A stretch of 46,601 bases of DNA from Actinomycetospora endophytica (GTDB lineage Bacteria > Actinomycetota > Actinomycetes > Mycobacteriales > Pseudonocardiaceae). How positions within the stretch are numbered: the stretch's first letter is position 1; each line of letters begins with the position of its first letter. Made by a program: the position numbers and the translations under genes. The stretch is taken from positions 1-46,601 of the forward strand of contig NZ_JAJNDB010000012.1 in assembly GCF_021026375.1 (NCBI RefSeq). The letters are read 5' to 3'. Positions 17,468 to 26,380 of the stretch are shown piece by piece. The notes beneath the pieces are model-generated. The model ran no database searches. It saw nothing but the letters and a program-made list of their open reading frames with translations, and was not told the origin of the DNA.

Positions 17468-18346
17468 TCAGTTGCCGATCGGCGAGTTCGCGTCGACGCC
17501 GTAGGCGAGCTGAATGATGATGGTCGCGATCACCGAGACCGTGGCCATCGAGATCAGCATCGATTTCGCGGTGTTCTCGCCGACGCCAACCGGTCCACCC
17601 TTGGCGGTGTAGCCGAAGTAGGCGCCGATCAGAGTCGGAAGCGCGATCGAGGACACCGCCCAGATCGTGACGATGATGAAGTCGGTGAGGTTCTGCAGCG
17701 CGAACAGGTAGTTCCAGAACGCCCCGTCCGAGGTGCTTCCCAGGAACGGGACGTCGACCAGCCAGGGTCCCCAGAACGACATCCAGTAGCCCATGATGAT
17801 CAGTCCGGGTGAGACGATGACCACGGCCATGATGCGGGTGCTCACCAGGTAGGAGATCGGGTTCATCCCCATCACCTCGAGCGCGTCGACCTCTTCGTTG
17901 ATCCGCATCGCGCCGATCTCGGTGACCAGCCCGCATCCGATCTTGGCGGCGATCACCCAGCCCAGCAGCACCTGCACGCACCCGCGGAAGATCGCCACCG
18001 ATACCGCGGCGCCATTGAGGCTGGTGATTCCGAGCGGACGGAACTGGGTATCGGCGAGCAGTCCGGCTTCCAGCCCCAGGTTGAACAGCATGAACAGCAC
18101 CACCAGGGAGCTGCCCCGGATGAGGACCCCGGCGTAGCGAAACACCTCGGAGGGGTAGGAGCGCAGGGCGTGCGGGATCAGCGCCACCGCACGCAGCGCG
18201 AAGTCCAGGAAGTCCCCCACGCCCGAGATGGTGCGATTCGCCCAGCCCGGGGCCCAGTCCAGCTCCGTGGGCCCGATGCTGGCCGGGCGCTTGTCGGCAT
18301 GCGGTCGGCGTGGCCGCGCGAAGGCCTCGGTCGCTTCGTTGCTCAT
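17468..18346 (-). CDS. yrbEB: YrbEB/MlaE-type permease of the MCE transporter
   Basis: The product has 292 residues with about five or six membrane segments. Its central conserved helix block reads GAMRINEEVDALEVMGMNP, the EQ-loop-like motif that MlaE/YrbE permeases use to contact the ATPase. YFGYTAKGGPVGVG matches the YrbEB rather than the YrbEA signature. ATG 18346 follows the upstream stop by about 30 bases, with GGAG near the start. An N-terminal extension of roughly 40 polar residues precedes the first helix. Confidence 0.92.
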   Translation of the reverse strand: MSNEATEAFARPRRPHADKRPASIGPTELDWAPGWANRTISGVGDFLDFALRAVALIPHALRSYPSEVFRYAGVLIRGSSLVVLFMLFNLGLEAGLLADTQFRPLGITSLNGAAVSVAIFRGCVQVLLGWVIAAKIGCGLVTEIGAMRINEEVDALEVMGMNPISYLVSTRIMAVVIVSPGLIIMGYWMSFWGPWLVDVPFLGSTSDGAFWNYLFALQNLTDFIIVTIWAVSSIALPTLIGAYFGYTAKGGPVGVGENTAKSMLISMATVSVIATIIIQLAYGVDANSPIGN

Positions 18347-18377
18347 CGTGTACTCCGAGGTCTTTGGATCGGCGCGG

Positions 18378-19256
18378 TCACCGGAAGCGGCCGAGGTCGA
18401 AGATTCCCTGGGTGATCCCGGTGTAGAGGGTCTGGGTCATCCACAGCGCGACGAACGAGACCACCACGGCCTGGTTGACGGCTTTCCCCAGACCCTCCGA
18501 GCCGCCGCCGGCGTTCATTCCCTTGTACGCACAGACCGTCCCGATGATGACGCCCGCGATGAGACAGTTCAGGGCCGCCAGGAACATCTCCATCGGGGCC
18601 AGGTTGTCGAAGACGTAGTGGTAGAACTCGGCCGAGCTCTCGCTGGCGTAATAGGCGCCGGCCAGCTGGGTGGTGAGCAAGCTCAGCGCCACCGCCGGGA
18701 ACGACATCAGGGTCGTCAGCGCGATCGCGGTGAGCACCCGGGGCGCCACGAGCTCTCGGACCGGGTCGACGCCGATGACATACAGCGCGTCGAGCTCGTC
18801 GCGGACCCGGCGCGCGCCGAGCTCGGAAGTCAGCGACGCCCCGACGATCCCGGCGAGCACCAGCGCCACCGCCCACACCGTGAAGCTCTCGATGCAGACA
18901 CGCATGATCACCGGCGGGTAGATGCCGACGGCGCCGAGCTGGTCGAAGAAGACCAGGGCCGCGACCGAGAGGAAGACAATGAATCCGCCGAGCGCGACCG
19001 TCACCGGGAACCAACAGCGCCTGAGCGTGACGTACGAATAGTCCAGCGTCGGGCGGAGGATCTCGGCCGGGTGTTTGGCGGTCACCACGAGAACCCGGCC
19101 CAGCAGGGCGAGCATTCCGCCCACTTCGACCAGGAAGTTCCGGGTCGGGCCCGGCATTCGGGCGACCACGGCCGATGTCGTGCCGCCGTACGGATTCCGG
19201 CGCTGCGCCGCCGTCCGCGGCCGCTGGACCTGCTCGCTCGTCACGATCACACCCAT
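18378..19256 (-). CDS. yrbEA: YrbEA/MlaE-type permease, first gene of the mce operon
   Basis: The 292-residue protein from ATG 19256 carries LGARRVRDELDALYVIGVDP (permease-ATPase coupling motif) and CAYKGMNAGGGSEGLGKAVN, which fits the YrbEA branch. The ribosome site is weak (GAAAG). The upstream extension in the open frame is Arg/Pro-rich and unlikely to be coding. As the first cistron of about ten co-oriented, mostly overlapping genes, it should be preceded by the operon promoter. An AT-rich motif 134 bases upstream (19390-19400) is repeated before the oxidoreductase gene at 23535. Confidence 0.92.
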   Translation of the reverse strand: MGVIVTSEQVQRPRTAAQRRNPYGGTTSAVVARMPGPTRNFLVEVGGMLALLGRVLVVTAKHPAEILRPTLDYSYVTLRRCWFPVTVALGGFIVFLSVAALVFFDQLGAVGIYPPVIMRVCIESFTVWAVALVLAGIVGASLTSELGARRVRDELDALYVIGVDPVRELVAPRVLTAIALTTLMSFPAVALSLLTTQLAGAYYASESSAEFYHYVFDNLAPMEMFLAALNCLIAGVIIGTVCAYKGMNAGGGSEGLGKAVNQAVVVSFVALWMTQTLYTGITQGIFDLGRFR

Positions 19257-19270
19257 CTTTCGCGGGCGGA

Positions 19271-19282
19271 GCAAGTGCTTGC
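19271..19282. promoter_or_regulatory. Short palindrome close to the yrbEA start
   Basis: GCAAG-TG-CTTGC is an inverted repeat 15 bases before the yrbEA start, where a bound protein or an mRNA hairpin could affect expression. Position and symmetry are the only evidence. Confidence 0.25.
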
Positions 19283-19389
19283 CCCGGCCTCTCTTAAAGG
19301 AACGCCTGCACGGCGGTCTAGGTACTGGTCCGTTCGGGTGGCGGCAGACCCATCGAGCCTGGTCACGACCCGTCACCACGGGTGCCCAC

Positions 19390-19400
19390 TTCTATTGAAG
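19390..19400 (-). promoter_or_regulatory. Candidate operator of the mce operon (shared 11-base motif)
   Basis: Read toward yrbEA the site is CTTCAATAGAA, flanked as TGCTTCAATAGAAGT, itself an imperfect inverted repeat CTTC-N4-GAAG. The identical 11 bases occur at 23466-23476 before the FAD oxidoreductase. Eight of the eleven bases are A/T in a strongly GC-rich region, which makes chance recurrence between two promoters of one cluster less likely. The TetR protein at 20311 or the tandem TetR at 2582 are candidate binders. Confidence 0.45.
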
Positions 19401-20310
19401 CAGGATTAAAAGACTGCCAGACGCCATGATGCGGGCCACAGCACCCCCCATGACGGGCGCCACCGAACGGCGGGCAGCCGCCGCGGGAACCACCACGGGT
19501 CGTCAGCGTTCCGCCAGCTCCAGCCTCTGTTGATGTTCTCCGAGGTGCGGGAGGCCGCGCCGAGCCGCGGCCCGGGTCACCGGGTCCGCCATCCGGGAGC
19601 TGTGTCGGCGAGCCGGGCGGGCGGACACCGCCTGGTCGGCGTCCGACGGCGTAGTCGGCAGCCGGAGTCGATGCCCAGTCGAGCGACGTCGCGTGTCGCT
19701 CAGTGTTACCGCGGGGGCCGGTCGGTACCGATCGGTGAGGAATGCGCAGGGGCCGAACGGTGCGAGTTCCGGGCGCGGCTTGCCGCGAGATGGCCCGGGA
19801 GTTCTCGATCGACGGGCGCGGACAGGCACACGTCCCTGCCGGTATTGCACGCCCTTCTGTTCTTGCGGCCCCGACAGCGTGGACCGCGGGTCCGGACGGC
19901 GCTGCGGCGCGCGAGTCACCGGTAGATCGCGTCGGGCAGATCACGACGCAAATATCTGGATCCGCAGGGTCGTTCCAGTCGGTCGCCTCCTTCGGTTTCG
20001 CCACCAGGCCGCCCCTTTCCCCTGGGCGGACCCGGGCATCACGTCGCCGGGCTCGTCGGCGCCCGTAAGCGCGGGGCATATCACGTGCATTTTCTCGGAG
20101 TGTGCGCCCGCCGAGGCTGCCGTCGCCGTAGAATGGGGTCATGGCGCTGGATAGCCCGCGGACGGGCGGGATGTCATCCGATGTGAACCGGCCCGACCGG
20201 CTCAACGTCGCGGGGCCCGGTCTGGCCGGTGACCTGCGGCATCCCGTGTCCTGTGGGGTCGGGGCGGTGGCGACCGGGGTGGTGGCGCCGGTCGGCTGGG
20301 GAGGTGCCCG

Positions 20311-21003
20311 ATGACCGAGAGCCGCACCGAACGAAAGAAGAGACTGACACGCCGTCGGCTGATCGACGCCGGCCGTGACCTGATCACCGTCCGCGGTGTC
20401 GGGGGAATCCGAATTCAGGAGCTCACCGAGCGGGCCGACGTCGGGCTCGGCTCGTTCTACAATTACTTCCCTTCCAAGGAGGACCTCGTCGAGGCCGTCG
20501 TCGCAGAGAGTCTGGCGGAGCTCGCGGCAGCGACGATCCCGGCCGAATGGGATCACGAGGATCCCGCCGAGGTCGCGGCCGCCGCATTTCTGCGGTTCAT
20601 CCGGCTGGCCTCTGATGATCCGACTTTCGCCAGCCTGGTCGTGAATCTGAGCAATTCGGAGACCCTGTTCGGGGTAGCCGTGCAGCCCTATGCCCGGGCG
20701 ACGCTCGAACGCGGCGTGGAGATGGGCCGATTCCGGTTGGCCAGCATGGACGTCGCGCTTTCCGCGAGTATCGGAGGTGCCTTCGGGCTCATCCGCGAGC
20801 TCCTCGACGGACGTCATGGATCCGGGACCGACGAGGCCTTCGCCCGCCACGCGCTGGTCTCCTTCGGGATCGAGTTCGAGGAGGCGGCCGCGATCGTCGT
20901 CCGGATGGTGAGCCGGCTCGAGCACGACCATCGCGTCGGCGACCGGAACGTCACGGTGGGACTCGAGGCCCAGGACCCCATCGATCACTTCGCGGCGCAG
21001 TGA
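20311..21003 (+). CDS. TetR/AcrR family transcriptional regulator
   Basis: ATG 20311 follows GGGGAGGTG. The 230-residue protein has a typical N-terminal helix-turn-helix: RLTRRRLIDAGRDLI, then IQELTERADVGLGSFYNYFPSKEDLVEAV, ending at about residue 65, followed by a helical ligand-binding domain. The gene sits between the mce operon and the two divergent enzyme sets and converges on the phosphotransferase gene, so it is the best local candidate for regulator of the shared motif at 19390 and 23466. The ligand is unknown; by analogy with TetR repressors of mce loci it may be the imported lipid or its CoA ester. Confidence 0.9.
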   Translation: MTESRTERKKRLTRRRLIDAGRDLITVRGVGGIRIQELTERADVGLGSFYNYFPSKEDLVEAVVAESLAELAAATIPAEWDHEDPAEVAAAAFLRFIRLASDDPTFASLVVNLSNSETLFGVAVQPYARATLERGVEMGRFRLASMDVALSASIGGAFGLIRELLDGRHGSGTDEAFARHALVSFGIEFEEAAAIVVRMVSRLEHDHRVGDRNVTVGLEAQDPIDHFAAQ

Positions 21004-21007
21004 GCCC

Positions 21008-21063
21008 GGCCCGCCGGGGTCGGCCGACCCCCGCGGCAGGCGGAGGCCGGCCGACCCCGGGCC
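21008..21063. terminator. Long GC hairpin between convergent genes (bidirectional terminator candidate)
   Basis: The arm GGCCCG-CCG-GGGTCGGCCG (21008-21026) pairs with CGGCCGACCCCGGGCC (21048-21063) apart from a 3-base bulge. It fills nearly all of the 62 bases between the TetR stop (21003) and the phosphotransferase stop (21066). There is no T-tract, as is common for actinobacterial terminators. Confidence 0.55.
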
Positions 21064-21065
21064 GA

Positions 21066-22178
21066 TTAGCGGTTCCCGATGAAGCTGGTGGTCTCCCCGG
21101 TCGGGGAGGGCAGCCCGAGCAGGCTCGCGAGCAGCTGGCTCGCCGGGTTGTTCAGGGCCATGGTGGATTCCGGCGGCAGGAGACCGCCGTCGATCATCAT
21201 GCGGGCCGCGCGTACCATGATCGAGGCCAGCCGGGCGCCGGCGAAGACCTCGTACCAGTGCAGGTCGGCGAGCTGGTGCCCGCTGGTCTGCTGGTAGCGG
21301 GCGATGGTCTCCTCGGGTCCAGGGATACCCTCGGGCAGCGGCGCCCCGATCCCCTCGGTGTGATGGCGCATCAGGAACAGCCACCAGCCGAGTTCGACCT
21401 CCCGGTTGACCAGGGAGACCATCTCCCAGTCCAGAACGGCGGCAGGCTGCTGGTCCTGGGAGTAGATGATGTTCCCGACGCGGGCGTCGCCCCAGTTGAG
21501 CACGTTGGGGCCGGGGTCGGTGGGCTGGTTCTCGCGCAGCCAGCGGAACGCGTCTTCGATGGTCGGGTTCGGCTGGCCCTCTCGGGCCCAGTCGAACAGC
21601 TGCGACCAGCGCTCGAGCTGGGCGTCCAGCCCGCCACCATGTTCGGCAGACTCGAGAAAGTCCAGCCCGAGCCCGGTGTGGTCGACGGCGTGGATCGCCG
21701 CCAGGACGTCGATGCTGCGCAGCCACATGTCGCGGCGCTGTGCCGGTGAGAGCTCCAGGACCCAGCCGCCGGTGGTGAACGGCGGGTCGTCGGAGGGAAT
21801 CTGTCCGGTCACATGCTCCATGACCAGGAACGGCGCGCCGAGCACGGCCGGATCGTCCTCGGTGAACAGGATGCGCGGCGCGGGGACGTCGGTGTTCTCG
21901 GCCAGCGCGGCCATCACGCTCGCCTCCTTGGCCAGGTCGTAGCTCGGGAAGACCCCCGGCCCGTCGGGCGCCACGCGGGCCACCATGCCCTGGGTCTCGG
22001 CGAATCCCTCCCGCGACCAATGCGCTGTGAACAGCACCGTCTCGGTGCTCAGCCCACTGGCGCTGGGCACCGTCACGTCGGTGACCTTGACTTCGGTCGC
22101 CCCGGGCGTCTTGCCGGCCAGCCAGCGGGTCAGGGTCTCGGCCGCCTGGGCCGCGTCGATCTTGTTGGCGAGAGCCAT
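21066..22178 (-). CDS. Phosphotransferase-family protein (aminoglycoside phosphotransferase/ACAD10-like fold)
   Basis: The 370-residue protein has the APH/choline-kinase fold: an N-lobe with MVARVAPDG (candidate ATP-binding lysine region replaced by Arg), FLVMEHVTG as the hinge, a catalytic loop NWGDARVGNIIY in place of the usual HGDxxxxN, and LDWEMVSLVNREVELGW as the metal-binding DxE block. The catalytic Asp and Asn are retained, while the usual His is Trp. Actinobacterial relatives often sit beside acyl-CoA and lipid-metabolism genes and are thought to phosphorylate hydroxylated lipid intermediates; no substrate can be read here. It lies 43 bases downstream of the DUF7064/7065-type gene. 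Confidence 0.85.
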   Translation of the reverse strand: MALANKIDAAQAAETLTRWLAGKTPGATEVKVTDVTVPSASGLSTETVLFTAHWSREGFAETQGMVARVAPDGPGVFPSYDLAKEASVMAALAENTDVPAPRILFTEDDPAVLGAPFLVMEHVTGQIPSDDPPFTTGGWVLELSPAQRRDMWLRSIDVLAAIHAVDHTGLGLDFLESAEHGGGLDAQLERWSQLFDWAREGQPNPTIEDAFRWLRENQPTDPGPNVLNWGDARVGNIIYSQDQQPAAVLDWEMVSLVNREVELGWWLFLMRHHTEGIGAPLPEGIPGPEETIARYQQTSGHQLADLHWYEVFAGARLASIMVRAARMMIDGGLLPPESTMALNNPASQLLASLLGLPSPTGETTSFIGNR

Positions 22179-22221
22179 CTGCGTTTTCCCTCGAAGAGTA
22201 GTAGACGGTGACGGTGCGTAG

Positions 22222-23274
22222 TCAGAGCGCCGCGGCGGTAGCGGGGGCGTGGCGACGCCGCATTTCCTTCTGGAACTCGTCGAACCAGATCTCCTGGTAC
22301 GTGGCGTGCGTGGTGCGTCCCTGCTGGTCGCGCCAGCGGTAGACGCTGTCGTGGAAGGAGACGTTCGGCCACGCCGGCAGGGAGGCGGCCGCGACGGCCT
22401 CGCCCTCGAAGCGGTACTCGTCGCCGCGCTCGTCGCGGGCCTCGACGACCTGGCGCAGCGGGAGGTGGGTGCGGGGATGGCGCTCGAGCACCGATCGCCG
22501 GACCCAGGTCACCGTGCGGGTCTCGTCCCCGACCTGAACCCATGCGTAGTGGTGCGAGGGCCGGTCGCCGACGTCGTAGAGACCCAGCCATGGCGGCTCG
22601 GTGTCGGGCGCCTCGAAGCTGATCTGGTTGAACACCAGATCGGGGCCGAAGTACATCGGCGACCAGCCCACCGGCGGCACCGGCACCGCGCCACGCTTCT
22701 CCACCCGCACCTGGTTCCACGACCGGTCGCGGGGGGCATAGCAGTCCACCACGTGCCGCTCGCCGTCGAGGACCAGCCCGCCCGTCATATGCATGAACTG
22801 CTCGCTGCCGCCGGCCGCGCGGCTCACGTCGTGGTGGTTCTCCTCTCCGGGCATGACGTGGCCGCGGGCCAGCAGCGGGGTCACCGCCTCGGCAGTCACA
22901 TCGACCGAGGTCGTGCCTTCCTTGCTCGTGTAGGTGATCCGCGCCCGGTGGCCGGGCTCGAGGAATTCGATGCGCAGCCCGTTGTCGGTGGTGATCGTGC
23001 GGCCGTCGACCGTCGGCCACGGCATGGTGATCTCGTAGTCGAGGAACGCGATGTCGGTGGCCTCCACGTTGTCGGTGCCGCGGAAGAGGCACACCCCGCC
23101 CTGCGAGAGCGGGAACGCAGGCTGCAGACGCAGGTAGAGGAACGCGCCGATCCCGGCCTCCGGGATCGAGAACCCGAAGTAGTAGGTGTGGATCGTGTGC
23201 GGATCCCACTGCTCCCCGGGCTCTGGGCGAGGAAGCATCAGGTCGGTCTCAGGTGCGTGAACGCCGATGGCCAC
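22222..23274 (-). CDS. DUF7064/DUF7065-type protein (possible CrtC/AttH-like lipocalin-fold enzyme)
   Basis: GTG 23274 has AGGAG 7 bases upstream, whereas the earlier GTG 23280 is too close to it; this start gives 350 residues. There is no signal peptide or membrane helix. The sequence is beta-rich with many aromatic residues and motifs such as YYFGFSIPEAGIG near the start, HYAWVQVGDETRTVTWVRRS in the middle and YRFEGEA near the end. The alternating-strand pattern and SWNQVRVEKRG-like blocks resemble the two-domain hydratase/Diels-Alderase-like calycin fold of CrtC/AttH proteins. That comparison is from memory and moderate. It is divergent from the FAD oxidoreductase across a 260-base promoter region. 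Confidence 0.6.
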   Translation of the reverse strand: MAIGVHAPETDLMLPRPEPGEQWDPHTIHTYYFGFSIPEAGIGAFLYLRLQPAFPLSQGGVCLFRGTDNVEATDIAFLDYEITMPWPTVDGRTITTDNGLRIEFLEPGHRARITYTSKEGTTSVDVTAEAVTPLLARGHVMPGEENHHDVSRAAGGSEQFMHMTGGLVLDGERHVVDCYAPRDRSWNQVRVEKRGAVPVPPVGWSPMYFGPDLVFNQISFEAPDTEPPWLGLYDVGDRPSHHYAWVQVGDETRTVTWVRRSVLERHPRTHLPLRQVVEARDERGDEYRFEGEAVAAASLPAWPNVSFHDSVYRWRDQQGRTTHATYQEIWFDEFQKEMRRRHAPATAAAL

Positions 23275-23455
23275 GGCCACTCTCCTGGCTCTCGTCGAGG
23301 TACGGACCGATGGGCAAGCACCGGGAATGCGGGCGCCGGCCCACGAGGCGGGAGGCGCGGGTGCCGTCGCGAGTCGGCGCTGTTAGGACGGCCACCGGAC
23401 CGACGGCCTGGAGGACTCCCTACGGCCCTCCGGTGCGCGGCACGGTAGACCTACC

Positions 23456-23476
23456 TTGAAGATCACTTCAATAGAA
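23456..23476 (+). promoter_or_regulatory. Candidate operator: TTGAAG-N5-CTTCAA plus shared 11-base motif
   Basis: In the divergent intergenic region, TTGAAGGATCACTTCAA is an inverted repeat with 6-base arms. It overlaps CTTCAATAGAA (23466-23476), which is identical to the site upstream of yrbEA. Its location lets it control both the FAD oxidoreductase and the DUF7064/7065-type gene. A weak promoter (TTGAGT 23497-23502, 17 bases, TTAGTG 23520-23525) lies just downstream. Confidence 0.5.
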
Positions 23477-23534
23477 ATCTGAGGATGCTTTCAGTCTTGA
23501 GTGTCAAACCGGGATTCAGTTAGTGTGCCACGTC

Positions 23535-25202
23535 ATGCAGACACAGAGCGATGCGGCTCCCGTTGGCCAGGAGACCGACGTCGTCGTGGTCGGCGCGGGC
23601 CACAACGGCCTGACCGCCGCGTGCTACCTCGCCCGGGCCGGACTGCGGGTCCAGGTCGTGGAGGCCTCGCCGACCGTCGGCGGCATGACCTCGACCAACG
23701 AGATCCTCCCGAGCGCGCCCGGCCACCTGTTCAACGAGGGCGCGATCCAGCTGACCGGCATCTTCCGCACGTCCGGCATCGCCGAGGACCTCGAACTCGA
23801 GCGCCACGGGCTGCGCCAGATCCCGTGCGACCCGGCCCACGTCCAGCTCGCCCCGGACGGGAGCTCGTTCGCGGTGTGGAAGGACGCGGCCCGTTCGGCC
23901 GACGAGCTACGACGCTTCTCCCGCCAGGACGCTCAAGCGTGGCTGGACCTGTCGAACGCGCTCGAGCCCGCCATGAAGGCCGTCGTGTCCTACATGCGCT
24001 CGCACCCGACGCGCCCGTTCTCCTTCGACATGCTCAAAGGCGCGCTCGGGGCCGCACGCCACCCGCGGAAGCTGTGGTCGCTGCGCCACATGCTGGGTGC
24101 GTCGCAGTCGGAATTCCTCTCCGAGACCTTCGAGACCGAGCTGCCCAAGGGCGCCCTCTCGGCGATGGCCGCCTTCTACCAGATGCGCTTCGACACCACG
24201 GCCTGGGCGCTGATCTACCTCGGGGTCGTCCAGCGCATCCCGAACGCCATGCCTGTGGGGGGTACCGGCGCCCTTCCCGCCGCGCTGCACCGCTGCCTCG
24301 AGTCACATGGTGGGCAGGTCCGCACCGCTGCGGCGGTCGAGGAGATTCTGCTCCAGGGCAATCGGGCCGTCGGGGTGCGCCTGGCGGGCGGCGAGACGAT
24401 CCGCGCCACCCGCGGCGTGCTCACCAGCTGCAATCCTGTGATCACGCTGAATCGGCTCCTCCCTGAGGGCACCCTTCCGGAGCCGCTGGCCACCCGGGCG
24501 CGCGACATCCCCATCCGCAAGACCCACGCCACCAGCCTCAAGCTCAACGTGGCCTGCAAGGGGCAGCTGCGGATGAAACGCCACGAACAGTGGCGCGGCA
24601 ACGACCTCGATCTGCGCAAGCACCTGGTCGGCTGGCACACCCTCGCCGAGCAGGACGCCGCCTGGGACGCGGTGACGCGGGACGACTGGCCCGACACCAT
24701 CCCGAACAACTGCAGCATCGTGCCCACCGCGGTTGACCCCACCCAGGCACCGGAGGGCCGGGACAACCTGTGGCTGTGGTCCGGGGTGGTCCCGGTCGAG
24801 CCCAGGGTGCCCTGGGAAGAAGTCCGTCAGCGCGTCGGCGACGCCGTCGTCAAGGACTGCAACCAGTACTACGAGGGTCTCGAGGAACTCGAGATCGACC
24901 GGAAGGTGCTCTGCGGCCCGGACATCGAGGAGCGTTTCAACGCCCCCGCCGGCAACGTCTACCACGTCGACCCGCTGATCTCCCGGTTCGGACCGATGCG
25001 CCCCGCCGAGGGGCTCGGCGCCTACCGCACTCCCGTCGAGGGCCTCTACCTCAGCGGCGCCGGGACCCATCCCACCGGCGGGGTGTGCGGTCTGCCCGGG
25101 AAGCTCTCGGCCGAGACCCTGCTTCGTGATGAGAAATCCGGCGGCGCCACCGAGAACGGACGCCTGACCACCGGACGATGTGGCCTCACTACCGGACGTT
25201 GA
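23535..25202 (+). CDS. FAD-dependent oxidoreductase of the CrtI/PYROXD2 (phytoene desaturase-like) family
   Basis: ATG 23535 gives 555 residues; GTG 23523 is an alternative. Neither has a clear ribosome site, and the candidate -10 box ends only 10 bases before the ATG, so a leaderless mRNA is possible. The N-terminus has the dinucleotide-binding DVVVVGAGHNGLTAACYLARAG, then VEASPTVGGMTST typical of CrtI-like desaturases. Near the C-terminus YLSGAGTHPTGGVCGLPGKLSAE is the FAD-contacting family motif. The tail carries a short repeat, GRLTTGRCGLTTGR. Relatives desaturate or isomerise polyenes and other hydrophobic molecules, but substrate cannot be read from sequence. Two membrane-protein genes follow on the same strand. 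Confidence 0.85.
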   Translation: MQTQSDAAPVGQETDVVVVGAGHNGLTAACYLARAGLRVQVVEASPTVGGMTSTNEILPSAPGHLFNEGAIQLTGIFRTSGIAEDLELERHGLRQIPCDPAHVQLAPDGSSFAVWKDAARSADELRRFSRQDAQAWLDLSNALEPAMKAVVSYMRSHPTRPFSFDMLKGALGAARHPRKLWSLRHMLGASQSEFLSETFETELPKGALSAMAAFYQMRFDTTAWALIYLGVVQRIPNAMPVGGTGALPAALHRCLESHGGQVRTAAAVEEILLQGNRAVGVRLAGGETIRATRGVLTSCNPVITLNRLLPEGTLPEPLATRARDIPIRKTHATSLKLNVACKGQLRMKRHEQWRGNDLDLRKHLVGWHTLAEQDAAWDAVTRDDWPDTIPNNCSIVPTAVDPTQAPEGRDNLWLWSGVVPVEPRVPWEEVRQRVGDAVVKDCNQYYEGLEELEIDRKVLCGPDIEERFNAPAGNVYHVDPLISRFGPMRPAEGLGAYRTPVEGLYLSGAGTHPTGGVCGLPGKLSAETLLRDEKSGGATENGRLTTGRCGLTTGR

Positions 25203-25341
25203 GGACGACGCCCCCGCATCCCCGGGGAATGCGTGCGGTCACTGACCGAGCACCGACCCGCTAACCGGCCACCGCGCACGCTTGGCCGTCATCTCGGCGA
25301 CCCAACCCGACGGACTCGGGTGTGGGGTCAGAGGAGCACAC

Positions 25342-26253
25342 ATGCCACTGATCACCGGCTTTCCGAGCGCCCCACCGATCCCGCCGCACCCGCACACCCC
25401 GATGCCGTTCTGGCCGGAGATGATCTTCACGGTCTTCCTCGGCATCCCGGTGGTCGTCGGTGTCGTAATGGCCGTGCGCCACCTCGTGACGGGCCGGGGG
25501 CCGCTGCTGCTGGCCTGCTTGATCGGTGGTGGCATCGCGTGCCTGTTCGAGCCGATCGTGGATACCCTCGGCCTCGCCTACATCCGCGAGGGCGCCACGC
25601 TCACGACGTTCTCCTCGATGGGCCGCGACTTCCCGCTGTTCATCAACTTTGTCTACATCTGGTATGTCGGTGGGCTGGCCTACCTCGCCTACCAGATGTA
25701 CTCGCGGGGGGTCACCGCGAGATCGCTGTTCCTGATCTACGGCATGGACGTCTGCATCAACGTCTTCCTGGAAAGTCCCGGAGTGCTGCTCGGGGCCTAC
25801 CAGTACTACGGGCCACAGCCGTTGAACTTCTGGGGCCTGCCGCTGTGGTGGGTCTGCGTCAACCCCCTGATGCCGATGACCGCCGGCGCCATCATCTACT
25901 GGATCAAGCCGCATCTGCCCGGCTGGAAGGTGCTCGCGGTCATCCCCGTGATCCCCATGTCCGATGGCATCGCCAACGGCGCGGTCGCCTGGCCGATGTG
26001 GACTTCGCTGAACCTCGACGCCAACCTCGTCACCACCCACGCCACCTGGCTGCTCACCCTCGGGCTGGCACTGTTCAGCGTCTGGCTCCTCTCGTTCGCA
26101 GTCGCACGCCCGGAGAACGAGGTCGGCGAGCAGTCCAAGCTCGCCATCATCAAGGCCGCCGTGCTCGGCTCCCCAGAGCACGACGCCACCACCCCAGAGG
26201 CCGAGCCATCCGCCCCGACCGGCGTCCCGTCCCCGGCCAGCGCCCAGATCTGA
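25342..26253 (+). CDS. Polytopic membrane protein, possible AveC-like paralogue
   Basis: ATG 25342 is 5 bases after GAGGAG, giving 303 residues with about seven hydrophobic segments and a hydrophilic Pro/Glu-rich C-terminal tail. It shares a pattern with the next gene: an early EPIVDTLG block (DPLINYFH in the neighbour), and later a membrane Asp and Glu spaced before GAYQYYG (IADCLLEQ before GVYAFP in the neighbour). This suggests a distant paralogue of the AveC-like spirocyclase family. Whether it is enzymatic is unknown. It lies 139 bases downstream of the oxidoreductase on the same strand. Confidence 0.6.
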   Translation: MPLITGFPSAPPIPPHPHTPMPFWPEMIFTVFLGIPVVVGVVMAVRHLVTGRGPLLLACLIGGGIACLFEPIVDTLGLAYIREGATLTTFSSMGRDFPLFINFVYIWYVGGLAYLAYQMYSRGVTARSLFLIYGMDVCINVFLESPGVLLGAYQYYGPQPLNFWGLPLWWVCVNPLMPMTAGAIIYWIKPHLPGWKVLAVIPVIPMSDGIANGAVAWPMWTSLNLDANLVTTHATWLLTLGLALFSVWLLSFAVARPENEVGEQSKLAIIKAAVLGSPEHDATTPEAEPSAPTGVPSPASAQI

Positions 26254-26380
26254 ACCAAGCACCACCGACCACCAGCCGTCCGGACAACCGGGAGAGACCC
26301 ACGCGCCAGATCGGCGCACGCACCGCACGCATGCGGCACCTGGGCGCAGTCGCTGCGCCCGGCGCGGGAAGGCAGGACAC

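Larger units (their letters stand above)
19257..20310. other. One-kilobase intergenic region upstream of the mce operon
   Basis: No supported gene. Several open frames cross it on both strands but are Arg/Pro-rich, lack ribosome sites and show no domains. The region holds the yrbEA leader, the palindrome at 19271-19282 and the motif at 19390-19400; the rest shows nothing recognisable. It could contain an undetected small gene or a decayed one. Confidence 0.4.

Noticed and set aside
18228..19409. Plus-strand frame across the yrbE genes
   Set aside because: It is antisense to two clear permeases with conserved YrbE motifs; composition is His/Arg/Glu-rich shadow.
19363..22020. Very long minus-strand open frame (885 codons)
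   Set aside because: It runs antisense to the TetR gene and overlaps the intergenic region and the phosphotransferase gene in another frame; composition is Arg/Pro/Gly-rich without domains. It is a GC-rich shadow.
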